From: Actinomycetota bacterium
GTDB taxonomy: Bacteria > Actinomycetota > Thermoleophilia > Gaiellales > Gaiellaceae
Direction of reading: 5' to 3'
Assembly (NCBI GenBank): GCA_013812465.1
Contig: JACCTK010000316.1
Location: forward strand, 1 to 26,262
DNA: 26,262 nucleotides
The notes beneath the pieces were generated by a model. The model had not been told where the DNA came from and made no database searches. It saw only the letters and a list, made by a program, of their open reading frames with translations. A program made the translations under genes and the position numbers. Below are positions 1 to 7,184 of this stretch, one piece after another; within the stretch, counting starts at the first letter, position 1; the number at the start of each line of letters is the position of its first letter.

Positions 1-315
1 GCCGAAAACCGCGACATGACGAAGTCCGGGATCATCGTCGCTCTCGGCGACACGAACCACGAGTTGGTCGAGACGATGCGGGACTTGCGCGCACACGGCG
101 TGGACGTCGTCACCATCGGCCAGTACCTGCAGCCCTCTCCGAAGCACGCGACGATCGATCGCTGGGTGCACCCCGACGAGTTCCGCTGGTTCCGCGAGCA
201 GGGCGAGGCGCTCGGGTTCGGCTCCGTCTTCTCGGGGCCGCTCGTGCGGTCGTCCTACCGCGCGGACGAACAGCGCCACGCGGCCGAGTCCGGTCGCGGA
301 GCGGTCGCCTACTGA
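1..315 (+). CDS. lipA: Lipoyl synthase, C-terminal fragment (5' end outside window)
   Basis: This is the last 104 codons of lipoyl synthase, the radical-SAM enzyme that inserts two sulfurs into protein-bound octanoyl chains to make lipoyl groups for pyruvate and 2-oxoglutarate dehydrogenases and the glycine cleavage system. The frame is open from base 1 (A-E-N-R-D-M-T-K-S-G) and ends at TGA 313-315. Family-typical C-terminal blocks are visible: TKSGIIVALGDT, then LRAHGVDVVTIGQYLQPS, then the Phe/Trp-rich VHPDEFRWFREQGEALGFG and the SGPLVRSSYRADEQ end. The radical-SAM cysteines lie upstream of the window. A strong hairpin follows 3 bases after the stop, and the next gene is convergent, so this is probably the end of a transcription unit. 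Confidence 0.94.
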   Translation, partial: AENRDMTKSGIIVALGDTNHELVETMRDLRAHGVDVVTIGQYLQPSPKHATIDRWVHPDEFRWFREQGEALGFGSVFSGPLVRSSYRADEQRHAAESGRGAVAY

Positions 316-318
316 GCC

Positions 319-344
319 GGAGAGGGGACCGGAGTCCCCTCTCC
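319..344. terminator. Bidirectional hairpin between lipA and the BNR gene
   Basis: Perfect inverted repeat with an 11-bp stem (319-329 pairs with 334-344) and a 4-base loop. It begins 3 bases after the lipA stop and lies 14 bases beyond the stop of the convergent gene at 359. No U-tract follows on either strand, as is common for GC-rich actinobacterial terminator hairpins. Placement between convergent genes suggests it serves both. Confidence 0.75.
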
Positions 345-358
345 GCGCTAACGGCCAC

Positions 359-1990
359 CTACGGAGCGACGACGAGCCGGTCGGCGTAGATGTTCTGGTT
401 TCGGTTGCCGGTGTTGTTCGAGGCAGGTCCGGAAGCGAGGTCGGTGTCGCACGGAGACACGTCTCGGTTGTCCGCCCACGTGACGTGGACGACGTGGTTC
501 GAGCCCGTCCAGCGAGCATCGAGCTCGTTGTAGTCACCGTGGAACGCCGCCGTTCCTCCGCCGAAGGTGAGGCAGTTGCCGTTGTGCGAGACGTCCGTCA
601 CCCGCTCGCTGGGAGAGAATGCCGGATAGGCGACTCCCGTCGTGCCGGACGACGCGTAGTACACGTCGAGCGCCTCGTTCCCGGCGGTGACGCTTTTACG
701 GAAGTCGTACCACGCAACGTGCAGGTCGCCATTCGAGACGTCGATCGTCGGGAAGATCTGGTGGCGGCTGCCCGGGTCGTCGTTTGCCTGCACCGCAGGA
801 CCCCAGGTCGACCCGCCATCAGTCGAGCGCTGCACGTAGATGTCGTAATCGCCCACGAGGCTCTGGTACGCGACGTAGACGACGTCGGCGTTGGTGTCGT
901 CCGCCGAGACGAATGCGAACGTCGGCGTCCGGAAGAGCACGCCGGGAGCCTGGGGGGCGTTGACGGCGCCCACGAGTATCGGTTGGCTCCACTTCCTGCC
1001 GCAATCGGTCGACTTGACCAGGTTGATCGAGTCGAGACCGGTGCTCCCCTCGAACGCGTTGTAGGCGACATAGATGGTCCCTGTCGGCCCGACCGCGATG
1101 TCGGAGCCCTGGTTGTACGGGGTCCCCGAGCGTCCGCCGGTGGAGATCGTCTTTGGGCCGGTGAACGTCGCCCCGCCGTCGGTAGACGAGCTGAACACGA
1201 TCGGCGAGCTTCCGCGGACGCCGTGGAAGTTCGTGTGCGCGACGTACACGTTCCCAGCGCAGGGACTCGCCGCCGGCGCGTTGGTGTCGATCTCCATCCA
1301 CTCCTTGTCCGTGAACGTTCCAGCGAAGCCGGAGGCGCCCGGCGTCGCGAAGCCGACGGACCCGCGATCGACGACGGTCGTCCCCGCGTAGGTGAAGTTC
1401 GGTGGATTCCCAGCCGAGCTCGGCGTGCTGACGCCAGCCGGAGTGCCCGGCGTGTAGCGGTACTTCGCGACGTAGACGAGGTTGTCGACGGGCCTCTCGC
1501 CTTGATCGAAGTTGCGATTGAAGGCGATGCCGGCGACATAGAGGTTGCCCGCGCGGTCGAAGCGGACCACCGGGTCCCCGGACGCATCGAGTCCGCGCAA
1601 CGGCGAAGCGAGCCCCGCGGGCGATGTGTCCGTCGGGAAGCCGGGCACGAAGGTGTTGGACCAGCTCGAGCCCTCGTTCGCGGACACGTAGACGCCGACC
1701 CACACATCGGCAAAGGCGGGTACCGTCACCATGCGATAGTCGTTCGCACCGGCTGCGACGATGCTGGGATTCGCCGGGCTGATCGAGACGGTGGTCTCGT
1801 TCGACTGGCGGTTCTGCGCGTCGAAGCCGGGATTCGGCGTCCCGCCGTCGACATTCGAGTTGTCGTTGGTGACCTTGACGTCCGCCCCGTCCGTGACATG
1901 GGCCCCGAGGGCGCTCGGGACGAGCAGGATCGCCGCGGCGACCACGGCGAGGCCAGCTACATGCGACAGCCGGCGAAAGCGTGAATACAT
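359..1990 (-). CDS. Secreted BNR/Asp-box repeat protein (sialidase-like beta-propeller)
   Basis: A 543-residue protein with an N-terminal signal peptide (basic MYSRFRR, hydrophobic residues about 11-27, likely cleavage after ALGA near residue 30). Four Asp-box motifs (S-x-D/N-x-G-x-T/S-W/F) sit at about residues 103-110, 269-276, 327-334 and 389-396. This repeat marks the six-bladed beta-propeller of sialidases and other BNR proteins. I did not see the N-terminal Arg-Ile-Pro substrate motif of true sialidases, so enzymatic activity is uncertain; it could be a glycan-binding or structural exoprotein. The ATG at 1988-1990 is preceded by the purine-rich ribosome site AAGGGGAG. It lies on the same strand as, and downstream of, a secreted subtilase, but a strong hairpin separates them, so it probably has its own promoter. 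Several Cys residues are present (for example at 244 and 330). Confidence 0.78.
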   Translation of the reverse strand: MYSRFRRLSHVAGLAVVAAAILLVPSALGAHVTDGADVKVTNDNSNVDGGTPNPGFDAQNRQSNETTVSISPANPSIVAAGANDYRMVTVPAFADVWVGVYVSANEGSSWSNTFVPGFPTDTSPAGLASPLRGLDASGDPVVRFDRAGNLYVAGIAFNRNFDQGERPVDNLVYVAKYRYTPGTPAGVSTPSSAGNPPNFTYAGTTVVDRGSVGFATPGASGFAGTFTDKEWMEIDTNAPAASPCAGNVYVAHTNFHGVRGSSPIVFSSSTDGGATFTGPKTISTGGRSGTPYNQGSDIAVGPTGTIYVAYNAFEGSTGLDSINLVKSTDCGRKWSQPILVGAVNAPQAPGVLFRTPTFAFVSADDTNADVVYVAYQSLVGDYDIYVQRSTDGGSTWGPAVQANDDPGSRHQIFPTIDVSNGDLHVAWYDFRKSVTAGNEALDVYYASSGTTGVAYPAFSPSERVTDVSHNGNCLTFGGGTAAFHGDYNELDARWTGSNHVVHVTWADNRDVSPCDTDLASGPASNNTGNRNQNIYADRLVVAP

Positions 1991-2041
1991 GATCTCCCCT
2001 TTCGTCGCGGAGACGCTTACGACAGTCCGCGAACGGGGGCG

Positions 2042-2047
2042 ACGCTA
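2042..2047 (-). promoter_or_regulatory. Candidate -10 box for the BNR gene
   Basis: On the minus strand TAGCGT fits TAnnnT and would start RNA about 45 bases upstream of the ATG at 1990, leaving a short leader that contains the AAGGGGAG ribosome site. No clear -35 element is visible, so the assignment is tentative. Confidence 0.3.
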
Positions 2048-2101
2048 ACAGGCCGGCTCGTGGGATGCGACGATCTCGGGCGCGAATCTGCCGCTCAGAT
2101 G

Positions 2102-2136
2102 GACGAAAGGGCCGCCCTGGGGGTGGCCCTTTCGTC
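2102..2136 (-). terminator. Terminator hairpin of the S8 protease gene
   Basis: Inverted repeat with 15-base arms (2102-2116 and 2122-2136), one G-T mismatch and a 5-base loop. It lies 21 bases past the protease stop on the minus strand. The distal arm ends in a T-rich TTTCGTC as read on the minus strand. It isolates the protease transcript from the BNR gene. Confidence 0.75.
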
Positions 2137-2157
2137 TTCGAGACACGTACCTTCGAC

Positions 2158-4395
2158 TTACTTCGTGCGCGTGTACAGCGCCGCGTGAGCGACCTCTGCG
2201 CCGCCCGTCGACACCTTCAGCCACGCCCAGTCGTCGCGCTGTCCGAACCCGCGCGGAACGTCGACCGTGACTCTGATGGTCGTCGTGGCGCCGGCTGCAA
2301 GCGTGACCGACGTCGGAGAGACGGTGTACGACGCCCCTCCCGCGAACGGATCCTCGATCGAGAACGTGAACGTCGCGGTTGCGCCGGTCAGGTTCTTCAC
2401 GATGATCTCGCCCGAGCGACTCTGGCCGGAGCCCGAAGGAACCCCTCCGAAGGACACGCTGACGGGATCAAGGGACACCTTCGCCTGAACAGCGTTGTAG
2501 AGGTTCTCGAGACCCGCGCCGACGACGTTCGGATTGTCGACGATGATCTTGCCGGTTGCGGAGTCCTTGAGGACGCCGCGCACGGCCGTGTTCACGATCG
2601 CCGACCGCACGTCGGACGACGACCAATCGCCGTGCTGGTCGATCACAACCGCCGCCGATCCTGCGACGTGCGGCGTCGCCATCGACGTACCCGAGAAGAA
2701 CGCCCAGCACGACGGCGACGTCTGCGTGCAGGCCCAGGCGGGCTGCGAGCTGAGGACGTTCACGCCGGGGGCTACCACGTCCGGCTTGACGCGGAACTGG
2801 ACATCGGTCGGCCCGCGGCTCGAGAACCCGGCCATGATGTTGTCGTTCGCAGTCCGGAAGTACTCGAGACCAGCCTGGATCGTCGTCAAGACGCCGTCCT
2901 TGGCCTTCAGTGACAGACCATCCTGGAGCCCCACCATGTAAGCCGGAACCGTTGGTTGGCTCGGCGTGCCGTCGGACGCCATCGCCGTCGGATCGCCGGC
3001 CACGTTGTTGACGACGAGCACCGCCAAAGCGCCCGCCAGCTGCGCGTTTCGGATCTTCGTCGAGAACGTACACGTGCCGCGCGAGATCAATGCGATCGTG
3101 CCCGCGAGGCTGCCGGGGGTTAGCCCGGAGCAAGCCGTGCTCAGACCGGTCACGGAGTTCGTCGTGCCCTGGGTCACGACCTCGAGTGGCGCCGTGAGGT
3201 CAGCGGCGACGGTCGCGAAATCGCCCGACGCCGCACCGTAACGGCCACCGTCGGCCGTCGTCACCGGCGCGCCGACGAAGTGGCCGACCGTGCTCGCTCC
3301 TGCAGCAATCGCACGCTCGGCGAAGCCAGGCGATTCGACGGTCCCATCGCCCGGACCCGAGTTGCCGGCCGCGATTGCGCTGACCATCCCGGCGCGGTCG
3401 AAGCGGTCGACTGCCTGCGAGAGCAGGTCGCGGACACCGTTGGATCCGCCGCCGAGGCTCATGTTGACGACGTCGAATCCGAGCTCGTACGCCCGCTGCA
3501 GCGCGTTCAGGATGTCCTCCGAGCGGGAGCTTTCGAGCGTCCCGGGGAAGACGTTGAAATTCCCCAGCATCGCGCCCGGAGCAACACCTGACGGGTCGTA
3601 CGGAATGTCGACGGGCCCGTTGGACGGGTCGTCGATCCAGGCAGGAGTGTGGGCGTTGCATGCGGCCGTACCGGCGACGTGCGTGCCGTGGCCGTCCTCG
3701 TCAGCCGTGCCGAAGCCGGACTTCTTCAGCTTGTTGTAGAAGGTCTCCGCGTAGACGACCTTGTCGTTCGTCCCGCCGTTGACGAGGTTGTCCGGTGCGT
3801 TCGACTCCGGGTAGCCGGCGTCACTGAAGCACGGATGACGCACGTCGATGCCGGTGTCGATAATCGCGATCTTCACGCCCTCGCCAGCGCGCAACGCTCC
3901 CGCCGGAGCGAGCTGCCAGGCCTCCCACGCGTCGATCAGCCCGAGGTCGGGATCTTCGTGCGCGAGCGGCCGGTAGAGGTACTGATACTCGACGCTCTCG
4001 ACCTGCGGCGCCGAGCGGATCGTGTCGAGGCTCGTACCGTTCAGCTCGACGGCGACGGCGTTGAGCGCGACGTCGAACTCGCTCGTCACCTTCGCATTCG
4101 GCGCATTCTGGCGAAGCCACTGCTTGAAGTCGTTCCGTAGGGCCGACAGCTGGGCCCGATAGCTCTTGACGGTGTTGCTCGAAAAGTCGATCTTCTTGCC
4201 CTTCGCGGGCCGGGTCTTCTCATCTGTTGCAAGCGGAGCGCCCTTCAGCTGCACGAGCGCGCTGGCCGTGTCTGTCGTCGTCGTTCCGCTTGCGCCGTCT
4301 GTCGGTTGCCCACCGGCGAGGCCCGTGCCTACGCCAAAGGCGAGCAGAATGGCGACCGCGGACACAAATGCGATGCCGAGTTTTCCTCGTCTCAC
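2158..4395 (-). CDS. Secreted subtilisin-family (S8) serine protease with I9 prodomain and PA insert
   Basis: A 745-residue extracellular endopeptidase. The GTG at 4393-4395 is chosen because AAAGGGGGAG lies just upstream and the next residues (MRRGKLGIAFVSAV...) form a signal peptide; the frame stays open 15 codons further. Order of parts: signal peptide 1-30; I9-type inhibitory prodomain about 45-145, containing FDVALNAVAVEL; S8 catalytic domain with Asp180 (IAIIDTGI), His236 (DGHGTHVAG), oxyanion Asn345 (AAGNSGPG) and Ser571 (SGTSMATPHVAG); a protease-associated domain inserted at about 370-490 between Asn and Ser; and a C-terminal beta-sandwich (Fn3-like) at about 640-745. All catalytic residues are present, so it should be active after prodomain removal. 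Family knowledge: PA domains restrict substrate access in plant and bacterial subtilases. It is a single gene, isolated by hairpins and a 115-bp leader. Confidence 0.95.
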   Translation of the reverse strand: MRRGKLGIAFVSAVAILLAFGVGTGLAGGQPTDGASGTTTTDTASALVQLKGAPLATDEKTRPAKGKKIDFSSNTVKSYRAQLSALRNDFKQWLRQNAPNAKVTSEFDVALNAVAVELNGTSLDTIRSAPQVESVEYQYLYRPLAHEDPDLGLIDAWEAWQLAPAGALRAGEGVKIAIIDTGIDVRHPCFSDAGYPESNAPDNLVNGGTNDKVVYAETFYNKLKKSGFGTADEDGHGTHVAGTAACNAHTPAWIDDPSNGPVDIPYDPSGVAPGAMLGNFNVFPGTLESSRSEDILNALQRAYELGFDVVNMSLGGGSNGVRDLLSQAVDRFDRAGMVSAIAAGNSGPGDGTVESPGFAERAIAAGASTVGHFVGAPVTTADGGRYGAASGDFATVAADLTAPLEVVTQGTTNSVTGLSTACSGLTPGSLAGTIALISRGTCTFSTKIRNAQLAGALAVLVVNNVAGDPTAMASDGTPSQPTVPAYMVGLQDGLSLKAKDGVLTTIQAGLEYFRTANDNIMAGFSSRGPTDVQFRVKPDVVAPGVNVLSSQPAWACTQTSPSCWAFFSGTSMATPHVAGSAAVVIDQHGDWSSSDVRSAIVNTAVRGVLKDSATGKIIVDNPNVVGAGLENLYNAVQAKVSLDPVSVSFGGVPSGSGQSRSGEIIVKNLTGATATFTFSIEDPFAGGASYTVSPTSVTLAAGATTTIRVTVDVPRGFGQRDDWAWLKVSTGGAEVAHAALYTRTK

Positions 4396-4510
4396 GTCTC
4401 CCCCTTTTTCATGACGGAAGGGCGGCCCCGTACCGCCCATACACTCGTCACAGGTGTAGGTATCCCGTATCGGTAACGGTTGCCTACCCGCTTATCCGTG
4501 TCGGAAACCT
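4396..4510 (-). promoter_or_regulatory. Leader/promoter region of the S8 protease gene
   Basis: This 115-bp gap lies between fumC and the protease. Read on the plus strand it holds two similar blocks, TATCCCGTATCGG at 4461-4473 and TATCCGTGTCGG at 4493-4504, about 32 bases apart (roughly three helical turns). It also holds a 5-bp dyad (TACAC 4440-4444, GTGTA 4454-4458) and a 6-bp hairpin (4420-4425 with 4433-4438). On the minus strand a 6-codon ORF (ATG at 4412, Met-Lys-Lys-Gly-Glu-Thr) spans the ribosome site, and its TGA overlaps the protease GTG. These could be operators and a leader peptide, or chance. Confidence 0.3.
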
Positions 4511-5839
4511 TTATTCGTGCGGCTTGGCCATCGAGTGGTAGTCGAGCGCTTCGTCGAGAATGACGTCGGCGACGCCGGCCTCGCGGGCGACCTCACGGAG
4601 CGATCTGCCTGAGGCTGCCGCCTCCGAGACGATCTCCGTCGCCTTGTCGTACCCGATGTGCGGATTGAGCGCCGCCGCCGCCGAGAGCGTGCTCTCGGCG
4701 TAGCGCTCGAGCTGCTCGCGATTCGCGTCGATCCCGTCCACGCACTTCTCCGCGAGAAGCCGCGAGGCGGAGGCGAGCAATCGGATCGATTCGAGCAGGT
4801 TGCGCGCCATCATGGGCACGAAGACGTTCAGCTCGAAGTGGCCCTGCAGGCCACCGACCGTGATCGCGAGGTCGTTGCCGATGACCTGCGCGGCCACTTG
4901 CGTCACGACCTCCGGTATCACCGGATTGACCTTGCCGGGCATGATCGAGCTTCCCTTTTGAAGCTCGGGGAGGAAGATCTCGGCGAGACCGGCTCGGGGG
5001 CCGGAGCCCATGAGTCGCAGGTCGTTCGCGATCTTCGTAACAGAGACCGCCACGACCTTGAGCGCACCCGAGGCCTCGACGAGCGCATCGCGGGCGGCCT
5101 GGGCCTCGAACGGATCAGGCGGAGGCGAGATGGTGAGGCCGGTGTCCGCTGCGAGAATCGCGCGCACGCGCTCGGCGAACGCGGGATGCGTGTTCAGCCC
5201 GGTCCCGGTGGCCGTCCCGCCGAGCGGGATCTCTCCCAGGCGCGCCAACGCGTCCTGCACTCGTGCGACCCCTTGTCGCACCTGGGCCGCGTATCCGGAG
5301 AACTCCTGCCCGAGCGTCACGGGAACCGCATCCATGAGGTGCGTACGGCCTGACTTGACGATGTCGTCGAACTCCTCCGCCTTTCGCCCGAGCGACTCGG
5401 CGAGGCCTTCAAGAGCAGGGAGCAGATCCCGGGTTATCTCGTCGAGTGCGGCAAGATGCACCGCGGAGGGGAAGACGTCGTTCGAGGACTGCCCCATGTT
5501 GACGTCGTCGTTGGCGTGGACGCCCTCGCCTGCGAGCGAGGCGATTACCTCGTTTGCGTTCATGTTGGAGCTCGTGCCAGAGCCGGTCTGGAAGACGTCG
5601 ATCGGGAACTGGTCGTCGTACTCGCCACCCGCCACGCGGTCGGCAGCCGCCGCGATCCGCTCTGCCTTGTCTCCGTCGAGCAGCCCTAGATCGGCGTTCA
5701 CCCGCGCCGCGGCCGCCTTGATTCGGCCCAGCCAGCGCGCGACAGGGGCCGGGATCGGCTCGCCGGAGACCGGGAAGTTTGCAACGGCCTTCTTCGTCTC
5801 TACTCCCCAGAGCTCGTCCGGCTCGCCCGCATCGTCCAC
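4511..5839 (-). CDS. fumC: Class II fumarate hydratase
   Basis: A cytosolic, oxygen-stable tetrameric fumarase that interconverts fumarate and L-malate in the TCA cycle. The 442-residue protein carries the superfamily signature [11 protein letters not shown] (296-306), the substrate-site block [10 protein letters not shown] (85-94), SGRTHLMDA with the catalytic His at 167, and the mobile-loop catalytic Ser at about 298. The start is GTG at 5837-5839, giving [15 protein letters not shown]; it lies just upstream of the conserved LWG block. Upstream codons in this frame do not resemble the family. There is no Shine-Dalgarno sequence. Instead TAGACT lies 7 bases upstream, consistent with a leaderless mRNA. 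The N-terminus is slightly shorter than in E. coli FumC (which has about 467 residues). A small membrane-protein gene is divergent. Confidence 0.96.
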   Translation of the reverse strand: MDDAGEPDELWGVETKKAVANFPVSGEPIPAPVARWLGRIKAAAARVNADLGLLDGDKAERIAAAADRVAGGEYDDQFPIDVFQTGSGTSSNMNANEVIASLAGEGVHANDDVNMGQSSNDVFPSAVHLAALDEITRDLLPALEGLAESLGRKAEEFDDIVKSGRTHLMDAVPVTLGQEFSGYAAQVRQGVARVQDALARLGEIPLGGTATGTGLNTHPAFAERVRAILAADTGLTISPPPDPFEAQAARDALVEASGALKVVAVSVTKIANDLRLMGSGPRAGLAEIFLPELQKGSSIMPGKVNPVIPEVVTQVAAQVIGNDLAITVGGLQGHFELNVFVPMMARNLLESIRLLASASRLLAEKCVDGIDANREQLERYAESTLSAAAALNPHIGYDKATEIVSEAAASGRSLREVAREAGVADVILDEALDYHSMAKPHE

Positions 5840-5846
5840 GGCGGCG

Positions 5847-5852
5847 AGTCTA
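5847..5852 (-). promoter_or_regulatory. -10 box of a probably leaderless fumC promoter
   Basis: TAGACT on the minus strand, separated from the fumC GTG by 7 bases, would place the transcription start at or next to the start codon. No ribosome site is present. The spacing matches the -10 boxes of fprA, the multicopper oxidase, erpA and the UPF0173 gene in this window. Confidence 0.6.
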
Positions 5853-5857
5853 GCGAG

Positions 5858-6406
5858 GTGTCCGACGGGCGAAGGGGCGTTTGGACTCGGCGCGTCGAAG
5901 GGTATGCGCCATCCCTGGCCATGCGACGTTTGTCGGAAACCGTGTTGGGAGCCCACCCTCGGCGGCCCGAGTCGGACGTCGCACCGTGGCGAGCTTTCGG
6001 TCGCGGCATCGTGGCAGCCATGGCGATGACCGGGATGCGCCGCGTGACGACGGGGCTCGGGCTCGTTCGTGTATCTCCGCCTGAATCGATCGCAAGGGAG
6101 GGCGTCCCGGCTCTCCTTGCGCGCGTCCCAGCTCGCTATCGGAACGTCGCCGTCGAGCTTGCGCACTGGGGATATGGCGGGTGTGCGGGTGCCGGCTTCG
6201 CGCTGATGCCCCGTCAGTTGCAGCGCGCACCTGCTGCCGGACCGATCTTTGGCCTAGCCATCTGGGTGGCCTTCGACAGAGGCATCGCACCCGTGCTGAA
6301 GCTCATTCAGTCGGAACGACCACGCACGTTGGAGCGGCTTGCGCTCATGGGGGACCACATCTTGTACGGCGTTCTCGTCGCAGAATCTCGCGACCACAGT
6401 CACTAA
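5858..6406 (+). CDS. Small integral membrane protein, DUF1440/DUF6789-like
   Basis: A protein of up to 182 residues that I recognise only by general pattern. Its core has a hydrophobic [17 protein letters not shown] segment, then a conserved-looking loop ending VSPPESI, then [17 protein letters not shown] and a [20 protein letters not shown] segment, and closes with [15 protein letters not shown]. Gly-rich helices with His and Tyr at the helix ends are typical of DUF1440/YagU-like and DUF6789 membrane proteins, which have no assigned reaction. The start is uncertain: GTG 5858 gives the full frame, while ATG 5921 would remove a low-complexity basic tail; neither has a clear ribosome site. It is divergent from fumC, 18 bases apart if 5858 is correct, and the DUF1360 gene follows on the same strand. 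No catalytic motif is visible. Confidence 0.5.
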   Translation: MSDGRRGVWTRRVEGYAPSLAMRRLSETVLGAHPRRPESDVAPWRAFGRGIVAAMAMTGMRRVTTGLGLVRVSPPESIAREGVPALLARVPARYRNVAVELAHWGYGGCAGAGFALMPRQLQRAPAAGPIFGLAIWVAFDRGIAPVLKLIQSERPRTLERLALMGDHILYGVLVAESRDHSH

Positions 6407-6449
6407 TCGATCGATTCGTATGGCCGGAGCCACAGCCGACAGGACTGGA

Positions 6450-6935
6450 ATGGACGTTCGTTCGAGCTCGAACCGGCCGCCGTACTCGAGTTACGCGGCG
6501 ATCTTCGGAACATTCCTGGGCGGACTGGCCGCGGTTGGTGCTCTGGCGCGCTCCCGCGGTCGGGAGCCGCAGCCTCAGTCGGCTCTGGATGTCGTCTTGC
6601 TTGCGGGGGCGACCTTCAAGACCGCCCGCACCCTCTCGCACGATCGCATCACGAGCTTCGCCCGCTTACCATTTGTCGAAGGAGAGGCGGATGCCGAGGA
6701 CGAGCGTCCCACGGGCGAGGGCATGCAGCGAGCGATTGGCGAGTTGGTCACGTGCACGCGCTGCGTCGGCACCTGGGCCGCCGCTGGACTCGTGTCCACG
6801 CAACTTGCCGCGCCCCGGTTCGGGCGGGTTCTGACTTGGACTCTCGGCGCCGCAGCGGCGAGCGACTTTTTACAGGCGGGTTTTGTCGCTCTCTGCCAGA
6901 AGGCCGACGCCGCCGAAGCCAAGCCCCCCGATTGA
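6450..6935 (+). CDS. DUF1360 family protein
   Basis: A 161-residue protein of the DUF1360 family, which is found in spore-coat-associated proteins of Firmicutes and widely in Actinobacteria; its biochemical role is unknown. Diagnostic features are a hydrophobic N-terminal helix (YAAIFGTFLGGLAAVGAL, about 15-32), the block KTARTLSHDRITSFARLPF (57-75), an acidic variable stretch, and the ELVTCTRCVGTW motif with Cys102, Cys105 and Trp109. A C-terminal hydrophobic helix follows. The CxxC pair could bind metal or form a disulfide (inference). ATG 6450 is preferred because AGGA lies 5 bases upstream; ATG 6420 is an in-frame alternative (171 residues) without a ribosome site. It lies 43 bases after the preceding membrane-protein gene and may be co-transcribed. 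The 69 bases to the convergent fprA show no clear hairpin. Confidence 0.75.
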   Translation: MDVRSSSNRPPYSSYAAIFGTFLGGLAAVGALARSRGREPQPQSALDVVLLAGATFKTARTLSHDRITSFARLPFVEGEADAEDERPTGEGMQRAIGELVTCTRCVGTWAAAGLVSTQLAAPRFGRVLTWTLGAAAASDFLQAGFVALCQKADAAEAKPPD

Positions 6936-7004
6936 GAGCACGTCGAGCGCCATCGCGTCGGATCCTGGGCAGGTCGACGCCCGTGGTTCCGAGTCGTCGG
7001 CAAC

Positions 7005-7184
7005 CTACACAGCCTGATCCTCGTCGTCGCCTTGGCCCGCCTCGTCCGACTCGGGATCCGGCCCGTGATACCCCTCACTCTCTTCTTGGTCTTCGGGAAC
7101 CTGGCCGCCCTCGCCCTGGTCGTATGCGCGATCCACCTCGGGGTGCTCGCCGTCTCGCTCCTGCCTTGATGCTGCGTCGGACAC
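7005..7184 (-). CDS. Possible independently translated small acidic protein nested in the fprA 3' end
   Basis: In frame with fprA, a GTG at 7182-7184 is preceded by AAAGGAGA, the best Shine-Dalgarno match in this part of the window, at 5-6 bases spacing. Initiation there would give a 59-residue protein starting MSDAASRQERDGEHPEV and ending in DDEDQAV. It is extremely rich in Asp, Glu, Gln and Gly, has no hydrophobic core, and so is likely disordered. I recognise no family. Because the FprA domain already ends about 15 residues before this GTG, the simplest reading is that two adjacent genes became fused when the fprA stop was lost, with the second still able to start on its own. It may also simply be an FprA tail. 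Translation in either form is unproven. Confidence 0.4.
   Translation of the reverse strand: MSDAASRQERDGEHPEVDRAYDQGEGGQVPEDQEESEGYHGPDPESDEAGQGDDEDQAV

Noticed and set aside
485..1984. A 499-codon open frame on the plus strand opposite the BNR gene
   Set aside because: It lacks a start context and recognisable domains and has the Arg/Val/Asp-biased composition of an antisense shadow; the minus-strand protein has a signal peptide and Asp-boxes.
5840..6166. Upstream extension of the fumC frame (109 more codons)
   Set aside because: The added residues do not resemble fumarase N-termini and overlap the divergent gene; the GTG at 5839 sits next to the family start and a -10 box.
6936..7004. 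Terminator between the DUF1360 gene and fprA
   Set aside because: I found no stem comparable to the other convergent junctions in these 69 bases.
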